64,000 bases of DNA from Cyanoderma ruficeps (taxonomy: Eukaryota > Chordata > Aves > Passeriformes > Timaliidae). The notes beneath the pieces were generated by a model. The model was not told the origin of the DNA. It saw only the letters and a program-made list of their open reading frames with translations, and did not search any database. Below, piece by piece: positions 11,121-25,860 of the stretch. A program made the position numbers and the translations under genes. Numbering within the stretch: the first letter of the stretch is position 1; each line of letters starts with the position of its first letter. The stretch is taken from the NCBI GenBank assembly GCA_008694505.1, contig VZDJ01000594.1, forward strand, positions 6,863,462-6,927,461, read 5' to 3'.

Positions 11121-14100
11121 AAAAGGTAGATACTAAAGGGGCAAAATAACTGACATGTTGCATATGGACCTGGATACCGAATTCTGAAAACTTGGACAGA
11201 CTTAGATGATCATGCAATATTATAGTCAATAATTCACAACTCAGGCATATCTCCCAAAGAGAAAGTTATTACCCAGCCTATTTTTTAATAAAAAGATATG
11301 AAGGTAAATGGAGATGGAAGGCCAATATGGTTAAAGGAATCATGGGAATTGGCTGATCATTCCTTGGCACTGTTGGCTGAAGAAGAAAAGTGTCATCTCC
11401 CCCAACTGAAATCCTCAAGCCAAGTATCTCACTACGTGGAGATTTCTCCCCACTGTTATAAAATTGGCTCAGTATTCTGTGCAAAGCAAATCTCATCCAC
11501 AAGCTCTCATCCCCATGGCAGACTGGCGTGTCCACAGTGAAGGGGCTGCAGGAGGCCCTCATGCAGCTCCCACTTCCAGAGGTGGGAAGTGATCCAGGGG
11601 AGCAGCCCTGTCCCAGCCTTTGGGCTCAGAACCTCCCCCAGGAGCAAAGTCCAGAGGTCTCTGTCCCCCAGGGAGAGGAAGGAATTGAGATCTCCCTTCC
11701 CTGGCTCTGTGTTTGGGCTAATTAGCATGAAAGCCCAATTTAGCAAGCCACCTCCTGATTATTTGCTTCTCCTTTTTTTCCCCCGACTTGCACAAAAATC
11801 TCCAACTACACGATTAAAAATAATTCAGTCTTAATTTTGAAGCCATTCCAGGTGAGCAAAATGGAGATTTTTGGCTCATGCCCTCCTTTCAAAAACAGTT
11901 CACTCGGAACAATCCAAGGCTGCCTAGCACATGTTACTGGGCAGCTCTTCTAGTCTTGAACAAAATAATTTGGAAGTGATTTTCAGCCCTGCCCCACACA
12001 TTCCCAAGCTGCTCCTCCTCCCAGGTGTTAATCTTTCTGCTGCCCAAGTCACTTTTGGCTGCTGTGATGGAGTTTTTTCAGAATACTGTTACTACAGAAG
12101 GAGTCAGCTGTGTCCCCTGTAGCTTCAAGGGATCTCTGAAGGTGACAAGTGTGTTCTGGAGGGACACTCATCTGGCAGCACTGTATCACCAATTAGACCA
12201 GGAAGTTTTCCCTCAGTTTCTTTACATATTCCATATCATTCCATGTGCAGCTCACTGCAAAGGACTGTCTTCATGCATTGGATATTCTCCGTGTAGTTGC
12301 ATTGTCCAAACGATTTTTTTACTTGAATGATGTATTTCCCCAAAGGAATAAAATAAAAATATATGGTGCCACAATAATTGACTGAGTCCAGGATTTTGCT
12401 GCATTGTCATGTACTATAACTACATATTTGTATTCTTCCCATGCAGCTTATTCTACATCAGGTTTTTTTAAAAAGATGGAAAAAAAGAATGAAGGAAAAA
12501 ATCATGTACATTCACTATTTTCCTGCTTCTTCCTCTTCCACACAAGCCCAAGAAGACTCAATACCACGGTAAACACTCAGACCAAGCCACTGTGTGGTAG
12601 CAAGTAGGGTTCTGGGGACTTGCAGAACTGGTCGTGAGCTATGCTAGTCCATATTTGGGCTCAGTGCAACTTGTGACTGACATCTGCTTTATTTAACTAC
12701 ATACTCAAAATTTGGTTAAACTGAACCAAACCAAATCCTGAAGTGTATTGTTGGTTCTGCCTTTGGTTTGTTTGTTTCTTTGCAGTTTAAACCAAATTAG
12801 CATGGAGCGATAATGTTTTATTAGATGGATTTCTGGAGTACATTTTGAGGGATTTGTGGGAATCTTTTTAAGTTTCAGTGTGATGTTGACCACTGAATTC
12901 AGGCATTTTCACCGAAGACTGCAGTTAGGTTCTTGGTTTGGGTCTGGATCTCATTCAAATTGGGCATGATTCAAGTTCCTTGTGACAGATTACTCCTTTA
13001 CCCTGAATTTCAGCAGCAGGTTGTAGAGCATCTACCCTGGGTCTCTAGAACCAAACTCAGTTGAATCATGGCTTAAGAGTGACAAGTGTTCTCTGGTGGC
13101 TGAGGTGTGGCCATCAAATGCAGTTGTGTGTTTGCACAACACTGGCACTGAAGACCTGACCTAATGACCAGTGTTTCCACACAACACGCTCTCGTCAGAC
13201 TTCCTGCAGAGTTGGGTCTTCAGTTTTCTTCAGAACCTGGGAGACCCTTTGTTATATATACACCAGATCTGCTTGGAAAGTGGGGGTAATCTACAAAATA
13301 ATTGCAATCTTTCCAGTCTTTTCTTCCTTCCTTCTTCTTTTTTTAAAAACAGAATCTTTAAAATTCTTCTCTTCAGCTGGAAAACCTCTTACACCTGCAA
13401 AAGCAGAGTTGTTTGTTCACAACCACTTGAAGTAAACACACACTAACCTGCTTTGTGCTCTTTCACTTTTGGGGTTTTTTTTTAATATATATTGCTGAGA
13501 AACCATCAGGAATCCTAAAGGCCGACGTTTACCCAAAAACAAATCCACCAGGAGTGTGCGACATTGCAAAACTCCCTTTGGGGCGCATGGAGGAAGCGCT
13601 GCCAGGAGCATTTCCATTCCCAACCCCATCCTCTCCTCAGCTCCCTGCCTGAAACAGCTGCTGCCTGATGTGCCCCTGGCTTTGGGAGGTTTGGCTTGAG
13701 TCCTCAAAGCTGGACACAGAGGCCTGACCTTGTGTGGGCCACGGAACAGTCGTGGCAGGGGAACAGCAGCACATGAGCAAACATCTCCATCAGCACATGA
13801 GCTGCCCTATGAGTCAGGTAGTCCGGCAGCAGCCTCTTCCCCTAATTGTTTGCCCTCTGTAATTAATTAAAGATGAGCTGGCAAGTAAACCACACACTCA
13901 CAAGTTTTCAATGCATTCGGTATCCAGAGCTGGCAACTCTTCTCTCGAAGCAGCTCTCTAATAAATACCATCCACAGGAGTTTGGTGCACAACTTCTGTG
14001 TTTCAGGTTCAGCTCAGGCTGGGCTTGCAACACTGTTTTTCCAGCTGCTCAGCTCCAGCTTGTGCAAGGAGCAAAAAGCATTTATGAAGCTTCAGCAGCA

Positions 14101-16921
14101 GTTTATAAATAGTCACACGATAAACAGTGGGTTGTGCTGGGTACAAGAAAATTCAGCAGAGGCGTCACCACAGAGAGTATTACTGCTTATTAGGAGCTAA
14201 AAGGGGCCTGAGGAATGTCTCCCAGCACTGCAGCTTTCTGCAGATCAGTACCCTCCTGCATGGTGCATCTCCCTGCTGGGCTTCCCAGTGCCTGCCATGG
14301 GATGGGGAGAAAAACCCACATCCCACGGGCATGGGGCGTGAGTCACTATGGCCACACAGGGAGCCCCAGTGTGCCTCCCGAGCATCCCACAGCCTAAAAC
14401 ACCCTGGACCCAGAGGTTCACTCCAGCCTGGTTCACCTGAGGAGCAGGCAGTCCCACACTGAGCAAATCCCATGGGTGCTGGGACGTTTCCTTCCTCCAC
14501 AGCACCAACTGTGTGAAGGACACTGCATCTAGATCACAAATTTTTTTTTTTTTTTTTTTTTTTTTNTTTTTTTTGCAGAGGCCATCAAACAGCCATCATC
14601 TGGGAACAATGAGAGCTGTCAGGACGGGGGAAGGGAGCCAGCCAAACTGCGAGCACGGGCTTGAGAGCCGAAGGAAAAAAAAAGAAACACTCCTCAGGAA
14701 AATTTTGCTCTGAAAAACCCAAACTTCATTGGCTGAACATGAATGCTCAGTCTATTGAGATGTGCCCTGTGCCCAGAGAGCAGCATAGCAGGGATAGGTG
14801 ACCTATTTTCCCTGGAGAGGAAGGAGAGGTTGCTCTCTATCGATCCCACCCTTCCTCTATCAGTTTATATATTAGCTCCTATGGCCTGTGGAGGAAGCAG
14901 CCAGTAATGGAGTGAATCATTCACAATGAATAAATCATCTGACTAATTTAGCTTGTTTTTCTTTTCATGGCTCTTCCACGAACAGATCACAATTTCCCTA
15001 AAGTTATTCATTATTATTACCATATAACTTGTCATTTGGGGATGTTTTCTTTTTATTCTACATTTTTATCCCCTACAAGTTAGCAAAAATCTATCACCTC
15101 GGTTATGACCAGACAGATGAGTTTCATGGGGCTGTTCTGAGCCCCACACTGGATGAGCTCAGCATGGCTGTTGCAGGTATTTACATCAATAAACAGAGAG
15201 AAAAATTTCATTTTGCAAACTGCTGAGTCCAAAGTTCAGTTTCTACAATGCACATGTCCTTCAGGACAGAGTCTCCCAGCACCTCTGTAACACAGCACAA
15301 TTGGAAGAAAAATTATCTGTATTTACACAAAGCATTTCTAAATCAATTTCTATCATATTCTGGCCAGCAACCACCTCAATGAACAGCATATGTGGGGTGG
15401 TATCACCTAGAGGATCACTTGGCTTTTTCTCTTGGTAGAATGATAGCAAAAACAATGGAGAAAGCGGCAGTGATGGATTCAGATGAGGTCTGTAGGATTC
15501 AGACTCCATGGTCAGCATCCGAATGGATTTGAAGAGCCCAGTGTGTGCTCCAGCTCCTGATGGCATGATGGAGTGTGCAGGACAGGAAGCCACAGGGCTG
15601 AGGACTGTGATGGGAGGTCTGGGGAGGCCTTCTCTCTCTGTAAATGTCTTTTCCCCCAGCAGAGCAAACCAGTGGAGCAAATCCCTGATGGCTTCAGGCC
15701 TAAGTACATGCCCATCATTTCTTCCAACTTTTGTGTGTGTGCGTATGTTTCTTTTGCTTGCTCTATGAGAGAGCACCTCACCCTTTCATGAAGGCTTGAT
15801 GTAAACAGAAGAACAAACCAGAAAACCATCAGGCAGCACACAGCACCCAGACTAAAGCACCACCTGCAGCACAAAAACACCGGGAAACTCCCACACCCCT
15901 CCCGCCCACCACATCAATGGGGATGTTCGGTGGCAGCACCGTGCTCTGGCTGTTAGCAAGCACCAACACCCAGCTGCCAGGCAGAGAAAATTCCTGGCTC
16001 CGTAGAAAACAGGGAAAAGCTCCCATCCTTGCACTTCAGGAGCTTCAGCTCCAGTGTTTCATGAGCAGTCTCTGCAAGAGCTAAGAAAGAGTCCAGTTAT
16101 GCGAGATTGCTAAGCTGTATTGATGAGTGAAATTTTAGACACAAGCTAATTGCAAACGGATGCAAGATGCAATTGAGTGGTGTGATGCTTCTCTGTGTGA
16201 AGAGCTGCCCAGGGCTTGACCACCTGCACAGCCCCTGCTCCCTGAACAAGTGCAGACCCTCCTAAAAAAGCTCTCTCTTTCCTCACCAGACTGGGCTCAG
16301 TCTAATCACTGCGAGAAATGGCTGCAAGAGTCAAACTGGGCAGAAGCTGGGCTCCTCCTGCCAAGTTCTGGGCAAGTGGCCCACGGCCAGGTCATAATCA
16401 AAAGTAGACATGATCCTTCCTTCTCTCTCCTCAAACTACCAATAAGTTAAGTCCTCTTGACCAAGAGGCTTAATATTATTACAGCAAGACCTTTTAGTCT
16501 TCTGGGGAGTCCCTTTCTTGCAAACCCTCACCCAAGTCTGTAAACCGAGCTGACAGCTGACATTTCCTATCTGAGTGCAAGTCAGAGCTCAAAGGTGAAA
16601 CTTGGATGGAAGCAAAAGTGAACGTAGCTCTAAAAAAAGGCAGAAAAGGATATTAAAAGCTATGCTGATTTACATTACTAATTGCAGCAGCACCTTAGGT
16701 GAGGTAATGGAAAGCACAGGTAGCTGTGACACCTCCAGTGCGACCCGCACTGCCCCAGCTGCTGAACAGATTTACCTCTGTGCACCTGAGTGTGCAAATG
16801 GAGATGTTTTGGGACAATAGCAAGGTGTTTGTCCAGGGCTGAAATGAGGCGTCTTTTCCCCTAGATTATACCCTAGACTGAAGGCAAAAAGAAATTTCTC
16901 ATGCCAGAAGTGAATCATAAA
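11121..16921. other. Intergenic, no gene seen
   Basis: Mixed composition with GC-richer patches at 11540-11690, 13530-13720 and 14180-14470. Open frames of 60-170 codons occur on both strands (longest 15261-15776 minus) but none shows a known domain, codon bias or a plausible splice pattern. Contains the poly-T run at 14541-14574. Confidence 0.5.
14541..14574. repeat. Poly-T run with one undetermined base
   Basis: Thirty-four positions of T with a single n at 14566, followed by GCAG. The n marks an unresolved homopolymer length. Confidence 0.8.
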
Positions 16922-17028
16922 TATATGTGTCTGTATGTCTGTGTGTCTGTGTGTGTGTGTACACACACACACATATATACATATATATATGTGTGTATAT
17001 ATATACATATGTATACACATATGTGTAT

Positions 17029-17062
<34 letters not shown>

Positions 17063-17063
17063 G
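16922..17063. repeat. Compound (TG)n/(CA)n/(TA)n microsatellite
   Basis: About 140 bp of alternating purine-pyrimidine sequence switching between TG, CA and TA repeats, with palindromic segments such as TATACATATGTATA. Prone to Z-DNA and cruciform structure and to length polymorphism. The open frames across it are artefacts. Confidence 0.95.
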
Positions 17064-20000
17064 GAGTGAATCCCAAAAAATCTCTTTGGCTTTTTAGTTA
17101 GATGTTTTCTTGATTTCCAACTGTCTTGTGTAAACAAGTTGCAATGGTAAACCCAACAAATTCTGGAGGTCAAACCCCATTCCTGACTCAGTCTGTTCTT
17201 ACATCATTTGACCCAACTGTACACCTAGTTGCTCCTTAGTTCCTCCAGTTTCAACCGCTTGCAATGTCCTATTTTACCACCCTATATCTTTTCCTGTTTA
17301 AATATTGTTAAGGTTTTTTTTCCTACCAAACTCATGCACATGTTTTACTGTTTTCCCCATTCCAGCTTAACTTTTTCCTCAGTTGTTTCTAGGAAACATC
17401 CTGTTACGGGAGGATAAATGACAAACACAGTGTGCAGGACCAGATGTGTGCCTTCAACACCAAGGGGATGGATGAGCCATGAACAAGCCACCACTGCAGC
17501 ACAGCAGCAAGCCACAGGAATAGCCCAGCTACATGCTTTCATTCCTCAGCAAGTACTAGGTCTCCAAAAGCAGCTCAGCCTCCAAAGAAATAAGATTAAA
17601 GATGAGCACAGTGACTCCACATGACTTACAGCTTGGTTCTCTGTTTTCTCAGAATATCCTCAGGAAGCAAAAGGGAGGGGAAAGTCCTAAAGAGTCTCAA
17701 TTAATATATATTTTTGAGAGTTTTTTCATGACACTCTATTTTTTTATTCTGGAGTATGCAGCTGAAAACTGCTACACAACTGCTTAGCCATGTCTAATTT
17801 GGTAGTACATTAGACAGACTTTCAGCCTAATACTCTTGAGTCCATTGTAAATACTTGAACATTCCAGTCAACCAGACTGATAAAAACAATTTAACGGGGC
17901 TATTGGTAAGAGTGGTCTCAGATTTGCTTAAAATCATGTCTACCTTCATGCATGCAAACCAGCACATTTTCACTTGCCAGACTGATTGACTGGTGAAAAA
18001 TCTTAATGTAAAATAAAGCTACTGACACACACTGAGACTGGGAGGCTATTCCTGGCTGGGTCTCGTAGGTGCGAAGAGCATCTAAAAAGCCTGAAGACGT
18101 TTTTAAGTGCTCTCAAAAGTTTTTCTTATGACATAATTGAAAAGAAGGGTCAGTCATGGTCATGAGATGAGTGCTTCAAAGCATCTTTGGCAGTTTTATA
18201 AGATAAAAATGAGCTCACGTTTTAGGGTGCTTTGTGGTGGAAATAAAGTGCTGTGTTATTTGGCATATGCTGGAATTTAGTGAAAGCCAAAGAAATACTT
18301 AAGACTGCAGTCGCTTTTTAAAAAGTTATATTGAAATGTTTAAGGTTCAGATAATCACAAGATCTGAGATATTTGGGATTAGGAGGGACTGTTGGCCTTT
18401 TCTCTGATCTGTTCATAACACTTCCTATATTTTTTCCTTTTGTATATCCTTTTGGCAATAAAGAGAGAACTTTTGTTCTGTGTTGTATAGATGGAAGTGA
18501 TGTTTCTGGTAATGCTTTTTTGGTGTAGGTGACACGAAATTACTAGAGCAAAAGATGATGAATTAGTCAGCTTCATGCAAGGAATACAAAATTTCATAAT
18601 ATAACTGCACAAAGACTCAATCGTGAGCATTACTCCCAAGTAATATCTACGCATTCAGATAAAATATAAATCATGGCCTTATTCACAATATCCTGTTCTT
18701 GCAAAAACTCCTCAATATTAACACAACTCTGGCATTAACTTTCTTAGCAAAATTAGGACCATGGAATACATAGCTCATTACCCCTGGAAGCCATTCCCTC
18801 CACTCCTAGTTAGATGTATTTTCAGAAAATCTAACTGATACTGACCTCAGCACTGTTGTCTGTACTGGGTTTGTAACTTCTGCACTAGTGTGGAAACTTT
18901 ATCTAGATGGCCAGAGTTACACACCTACAGAAGGAAATTAAATTAGCCAGTTTACCATTAACATATATTCAGAATGTACTGGATACTCAATACTCTGTAC
19001 TAAGCAGGTACCCATCTCAAAGCTGGCTGTAATACAATACATCAGAAAATTGTTTTTTGAGTTCAGAGAGAGGACAGATTTCACTGCAAATGTCTAGAGA
19101 TTCAATTTATGGTTTTGCATGACTAACTCAGACAAATTAAGGGATTGAAATATAGCTACTTTGGTAGCTATAAACTGGAAGCAAACTGCAAGGGTGGCCA
19201 ATGATACCATGAAATCTTCCTGGTGGCCAAAAGTCCTCTGTGGCTTGGGGCACCTCCACACCCACCTTCACTAGCAGGCATTTCACTGGCTGTTCTTCTG
19301 TTTATTTGCATCCATAAATTTCACCATGATGGTGAGTGTAGACGTGAGAGGAGTCATAGCTGTGCACTAAGAATTAGTTTAGTTTGAAACCTGGTCTTGC
19401 ATGTGGGATAAAGATGAAGCTGTGCTTGTGAATGGTCTAGAAGTTTTTGCATATTTTCAGTCTCCCTGTCTTGAACTGATGATGTCCAAACCTCAATACA
19501 TACTGTTCTTATCAAAATAAATGCTGCTAAATACTGGATGACGGAGATACATGCTATCCTCAGTAAATCAGACATGATAGAGTAAAAAATGTTTGCCTTA
19601 CAGAAATTATTAGCTGTACTTGGTGTGCTCTTCCATGTCCTGCCCACTGTTTGTCTTCATTCCCATGTGTCCCAATGAAAGTTTTCAGCTTGTGGGATTC
19701 AAGTCCCACACATCTTTTGCCTCTCCAAATCAGGTGGCCAGTACCAGATGGGCTCCCCTGGGACATCCTGAGGACTGGCACACTCTTTCCTCCCAAGTCA
19801 GCAAATATTCCTGGAGATCTGCATCCACAGCTCCTACTTCTGCCAGGGACCAAGGCAGAGTGGACATGATCGGGGGAATTTATGCTTCAGCAGATTCTCC
19901 TGCCCTTCCATGCCCTACCAGACATAAACCACAGACAGCAGCAGCCCAAGGAGCAGCCCTTGGCCAGACATCGCTCACAAAACTCCAACTACAGCACGGC

Positions 20001-23000
20001 CACTTCAGCCATCTCCTCTCTATGTGAGGTCAAAAAAGTTCAGGCAGAGTGTCTGAGGGTTTTGTAAGGTGAGGTCTTTCTACTGCTTAGTCTGAATATT
20101 TTTTATCCCAGCATGATTTCCTGGGAGCTTCATGTTTGAGATGGCTCCTGCTTTTGCAAAGGTGAAGATGATATTCCCAGCTGATTCTAACCAAACTAAC
20201 TCAACAGCAGATGTGAAGTATTCTTCAGACTCTTACTTTCCCTCTGGCCATTGAGCCTGATGGTGGTTTAACAGCAACCTCAGAGATCCCACCACAGGTT
20301 TCATCTTCCTTTTGCAAAGCACATCTTGGGGCAAGTGAATAGGCTCAGGGAGTGACTGCACACGGCCTCCATTGTGGCCCATTAATACAGAGTAGGACTA
20401 TTTCTTTGATCTGCTTTATCTTCTAGAAACCAGATGTAGGCTCCAAAGCAGTAAAAAAAGTGAGCATCATCACATTTATTCACTTGGCCCTGCAGTGTTG
20501 ACTTTGTGCAAATCTTTGAATTGCCCACAGGTCCTGAGTCTGGCAAAAGGTTCAGTTCTGGGCACAGACTTTCTCTGTTCTCACTTCACTCTTCTTTCAT
20601 TTGTAATTATGTTTTTGTTGTCTGTAAATTTTGGAGACCCAAAATATTTTTTCCCCGTTGACATGGGTGTTCTCTTATGCCTTTCCCGGCTAATTTTATG
20701 TAATGATACCACCTATTCTAGTATCCACTTAGATATCTCTCAAGAAATTGTCTTAGACAATGAAATTAGTGACCTTAATTAGACCATCTAGTTTGGAAGG
20801 CATTAGTGACATTGGAACAGGATGTTCCTGTCTGATTACATTAGTTAGACCGATTTAGAAAGCCAAAGCAATGTGAAATCAAACTCTCCACTGGTAGGAG
20901 GGAACCAAGGAGTGGGGGAGCAGCTCCATTTGCCTGATAACATTTCCATTGCTGGTCATGCTGGCACACTCTGCTCCATGTGTCTTGCACCAGCAGTGGT
21001 TCTGCTCTGTAGAGAAGCAGCTGTGATGGCTTCGGAGATGCTTAGTTGATGAAGCACTTTGGGGAATCTGTCAGCACATGGGAAGGCTCTGGAAATATCT
21101 CTTCCTTCAGCTGGTTTGCTGCAAATGAACCAGTTGCTTTGTTCTTCCTTTCCACTGTCATTGTAAGATCAGATACACTCTACCTGGGCTGGCACCTTCC
21201 GCAGTGCATTATTTTGGATTTCTCAATAGCATTGTAATGTTTTTGATGTTTCTGATAGTGTTGTAGTTTTGCTAGGCACACAGGCGTCTCCCTCCATCTT
21301 GTCACACACACACACTCCCTCTTTTTCTGCAGTTGTATTGTCTTATGGCTTTTCATGCCAAGGAAAGCCAGCACACTCTCTGCAGCAATGCCACGGACTC
21401 CAGACCATCTCTTCAAATATGCTTCAGCCATGAGCTCCTCTTTAAACCCTGATTTAGCCAAGCTCTTTCCTAATTTGAATAAACATGAACTACTTTGTTC
21501 TGAAAACAGCTCAGCTTCCTTATTTGTGAACTGTTCTTGATGCCATCAAATTTGCCCAAACATGCAGTTACAAATTACTCCATCCTTCCTGCTCATTATG
21601 TACTCTCTTAGCCAAGAGATCTCTCCTGAACACATTTTTGGTGATTTCAGTCTGTATGGCACAGCACACATCTCCATGATGAACGGCTCACAGCACAGCC
21701 ATCCCCTGGGCTCACACCCCGCCCAGCCCTGTGTGGCAAGGGATGGAGCTAGACAGGCATCCCTTCCTGCTGGCCTCAGGGAATGGTTCGCCAGGAGGGG
21801 ACAGGGACCTCCTTTGCCATGTCATCCATGTGTCCAGCACAGGTGAATTTCCTCATACAGCCTAAGGATATGCAAAGAAAGAACAGAGCTTGGCAGTTTG
21901 TGACTTCCCAGCTGCTGTTTCCCTACCTGCCCATCTCCTTGCTCACACCACCCATGGCTGGACAAACCCAACAGCAGCACAGCTGGTGGTCACTGTCCAG
22001 TCACTCACAGTGTCAGGCACAGCAGCACAAGTCTGGAGCAGGTGCCCAAACAGCCCAGAAGATCTGGGGAGGAGGAGTCAATGTATTCTGCACCCTTGTA
22101 CCGCTTTTCTTTGCCAAATGCAACAAGCTGGCACATTCTTGATGACAAAACATCTGCTCGGATTGCATTCAAGTAAATAAGGCTAAAAGCACATTTTCAG
22201 GTTACACTGAAAAGAAATTCAGGTTTTGGGGTTTTTTTTTACTGTAAATACACCTTGAAGATAAAAGCCAAGCATCAACTGCTTAAAGAGGGCAGGAGGA
22301 CCACACTACAAATCATTGTACTAGGAAAGCTCACAACTGCTTTTAAATTCTTAAACAACCTGGCACGGTTTATTTTGAGAACTGAAAGCTCCGCTACCCA
22401 GAGATCACTCTTCTCCCTTCTCTAAGAGGATTTCTGAAAAAAAAAACCCTTGCCAAAAGCAGCTGTCGGCTAATGTAACACACAGCGCCACTGTAAGAAT
22501 GGATCCATGAGCCCTGGCAAAACCTCAGTCCTTGTCAGGACCCATGAATGAAACTGTCCCAGGGAATCTGCAGAGCAAGGCTGCGTATTTAGGAAGCTCA
22601 AAAGGGAGTCAAAACAAAACAGAGTGCAGCAGGAAAAGCAGCACAGACATGTCAAAGGGCTGCCCACATGGCTCAACCAGAGGCCAACCTAAAGACACTG
22701 CCACACAATTCCTTGTGAAGCTCACAAAGGAGCCAGATGCTCCTGTCAAAATTATACCTTCCACAAATCTACATGGGAAACCTGCCACCATCCTGCCTAA
22801 AAGGAGGAGAATTTATACCATTTTCTTGACTAAAATAGTATCTTTTCAGTGAATTAGCTGGAGAAAGAGCAAGAGCTGTTTGCTTTGGACAAGTATATTT
22901 CCAAGCATGTCATCCCCACAAAAGATCTTTCTTTCGCTCTACTTTCATGCGACCCTGAAAGCAAATATCTGATGGATATGATCGGGCTAGCTCCACATCT

Positions 23001-25640
23001 TCAAACAAGAACAGGGAGCTGGTGGCAAGTGGGATTCTTCCGTTGCTCTGAGCTAATAGATTTTGGGAAGAAAAATGCAGTTCTTGTCTTGGCTGGCTTT
23101 GAGATGTACTTAACATTTCATTCACAACATGCTGCTTGTATCCACAAAGCTCGACAAGGCAGTGAATATCATTGGCCTGCTTCAGAGACAAGAGGAAAAC
23201 GCCTTGCCCGAGGTCTCACCGCCTGTCACAGCAACAGGGGCACGGATGGTGAACCTGAATCTCAGCCACTGCGCCTCATCACCCCAGTCCTTCCCATGGT
23301 GTTTTAAACATTGATCAAAATTTAAGTTAGTAGAGGGCGGGCCTGAATCAGCTCACGGTCTCACAGCTTGTTCTGGTTCTCAGATTAATTGTTCTAATTA
23401 GCTACTCCACAGGCAAATATATATTGACTCTTTCTTCATCTCAGACTTGGGGCCAAGCATGATTCAGAAAAACAGTCAGCTGTGGCTTCCTCCCAGAATT
23501 TGCTATGCATCTAAATTGCAAACTCAACTCCCAGTTCAGAGCACAGGTAAGGAAACTCACCTAGTGTTACCAAGAGGTTTTCTTCTCCATATTTTTTTTT
23601 TTCATTTCAGAAGAGGGACATCGTGATAAAGCTTCCAAAATCCCATGCAGCACATTTCTGTAGCAGCATTGAGTCTGTTCAAATCTGAATACTAGAACAC
23701 AAGTAGGCATTGCCAGCCTTTCAGCCTCACCTTCCTGGAGACAGGAAGGCCAAATAAGCTCAGAACTAGTCTGGGAAATTCAGTGGGACAAAAGATTTAG
23801 AATCAAACCTCAGTGTTGTATACTCTAGTCCACAACATGGGGGGGATTTTTGCCACAACCTCATCTCAACTCTTCTTTATATTTTTAATAAATTTTCAAG
23901 ATGAAAACATTTAGTGTGGGGAAAACACAGCAGTCAGTAAGTGCTATATCTTCCACACAGAGTCTGCTTGGTGTAGGTATTCCCCATAGACTGGACTGCG
24001 TGGGCCGTGCACCTGCCCCATCTCTGTTAATAAAGTGAAGATAATTTAACAGGTAACTAATGACTGAGTCATGTTCCCACCTTTGCTACGTGTTCTGACA
24101 ATTCCAGTCACTCAGTCATGTTCATAACCTCTCCTGCTGCCACAGAGTTGCACATCCAGTGGCTTTTGCCCTTGCCAGAGCCTCTGATAATTCTCTGTAT
24201 GGGAAAGAGACATTAGCTGCCAGGACTGGAAATAACAACACAAAACATTCTATCTTGACAAAATCATAAATGCTTGATGAAGAAACAGACATTTTGATGA
24301 TAAATATAGATGATGCAAAGAGTTACAAAAAATGCAAAAGAGCAAAACACACTGTGCATATCAATTCACCATTACTGTTAACGTATAGCTCATGTTGATC
24401 TGGTTTTCGTGGCTTCTTTGTATTCATGCTATGGTGTTTCCTTGAAGTGGCAATAGAGATTCAGATATTCTAGAAGTTTAATAAATAAAAATTTTTGAAC
24501 TTTAGTAGAAATATATTTGAGCAGTCACATATGCTCTTAAATGGCCATTATCTTGTAAATTATGAGCACCTGAAAAAAAAAAGATTAAAACCTACATTTA
24601 GAATGAAATTTAGGGGGAGAATCTCTTAAGTCTTTTCATGCAGTATTTCTGAACTAGTAACCTTAAACAATTTCAAAGGCTGTCATTGGAGCTCTTGTGG
24701 ACTGAAACTGCCCACTTTCAGTTGTCCATCTAATTTTTTTAAAGTTTTTATTTTTGAAACAGTGATGGAGAAATAGACTTGGAAGCATAACGTGCGGCAA
24801 AAACAGTGTATGGGTGTTTGTTGGAACAAAAAGATTTCCATCAAGCTTCATATGTGTTGGGAAGGACCTCTGTTAATTAAAAACAAATCCAGAAAATTAC
24901 AGCTGAACTGAAAGGATTCATGTAAATTCTTCTCAGTTCAAATTTGTTGATAATTAAAACACAACTGCAATTCAGTTAATCTTGTAAGGGAAGGACAGAC
25001 AAATGATATAAGTGGTGAATGGTGAATAGATAGGTAGATAAACACCTAAAAATGAGAATGTTATTCCCAGCACTGGTAAATAGGAGCAGATCAGAATTCA
25101 AATATTTCAGCAGAAGCTAAGCCTGTCCCTGCCAAAAACATTTTGCTAATATTAACTCTGTACTGCCCATCTATATTCTCTCGAGTCTTACACAGTTTAA
25201 TTGCTGGAATAAACCACTTGTACTAGAAGAACATAAAGGTATCTGGGCACAGGTGCATCAGTCTAGTTGGTTAGTTTAACTTTTATCCACAGTTCCATCT
25301 ATGTTACTTCTGCCTATTTTAGCAGCTGCAAATGATTTCTGTAGAGAAATCACTGGCAAGTGGGCCTTCGCTGATAATGCAAAGAGAGGATGTTATAGAT
25401 TTTTTTAAATTTGTATTTGCCTGCTTTTGTCCCATTTTTTATCTGCTGTAGCAGTGTATGTGTGTCTGTGCACTTGTATATCTGCATGTGTGGCACTGTG
25501 TGTGTGACACGTGCCATTCCAAGGCTGGTTGGGAGCACAGCCGGCGACAGGGACAGCCCTGGTGCCACTGCCCCTTCCCCAGGTGGGGCACTGCTCTCTT
25601 TCTCTGCTGCCACAGTCGTGATGTACCTACATCCCACACA
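17064..25640. other. Intergenic, no gene seen
   Basis: About 8.6 kb with no supported exon. Scattered open frames of up to 140 codons have no recognisable domain. Minor features: a CA run at 21303-21314, a CTCF-like core at 23325-23340, a short GATA-like repeat at 25028-25042 and an imperfect TGTG stretch at 25453-25510. Old unrecognised repeats are possible near 20.5-20.9 kb. Confidence 0.5.
23325..23340 (+). promoter_or_regulatory. CTCF-like core motif
   Basis: AGTTAGTAGAGGGCGG matches the AG-A-G-GGC-G-G core of the CTCF consensus with AGT upstream, but lacks the CC start of the motif. Candidate only. Confidence 0.25.
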
Positions 25641-25860
25641 GTAATGCAACTTTATGCGCATTGGCAGACTCCTTTGCACGTTGTGTATTAACTTAGCATT
25701 TTATTGATCATTTGGGAGCAGAATGAATGCTAATCATTAAGTTTTATATGAATGTTTCTATTGCACGAAGCATTATAGTATATGTGACGAATTAAGGGAT
25801 GTTGCCTATGTAAATGAAGGATAATTCCACATTAAAAAGATGTTTTCTGGATCATCTTTA
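25641..25860. promoter_or_regulatory. Candidate conserved non-coding element
   Basis: Repeat-free AT-rich block with ATGAATGCTAATCATTAAG, TTATTGATCATTTG and ACGAATTAAGGG. Homeodomain-type cores are dense. Conservation is inferred only. Confidence 0.3.

Noticed and set aside
15261..15776. 171-codon minus-strand open frame
   Set aside because: No recognisable domain, no signal of coding composition and no supported promoter or splice sites.
16901..17173. Open frames across the TG/TA microsatellite
   Set aside because: They encode only the dinucleotide repeat (Tyr/Ile/His/Thr and Cys/Val runs).
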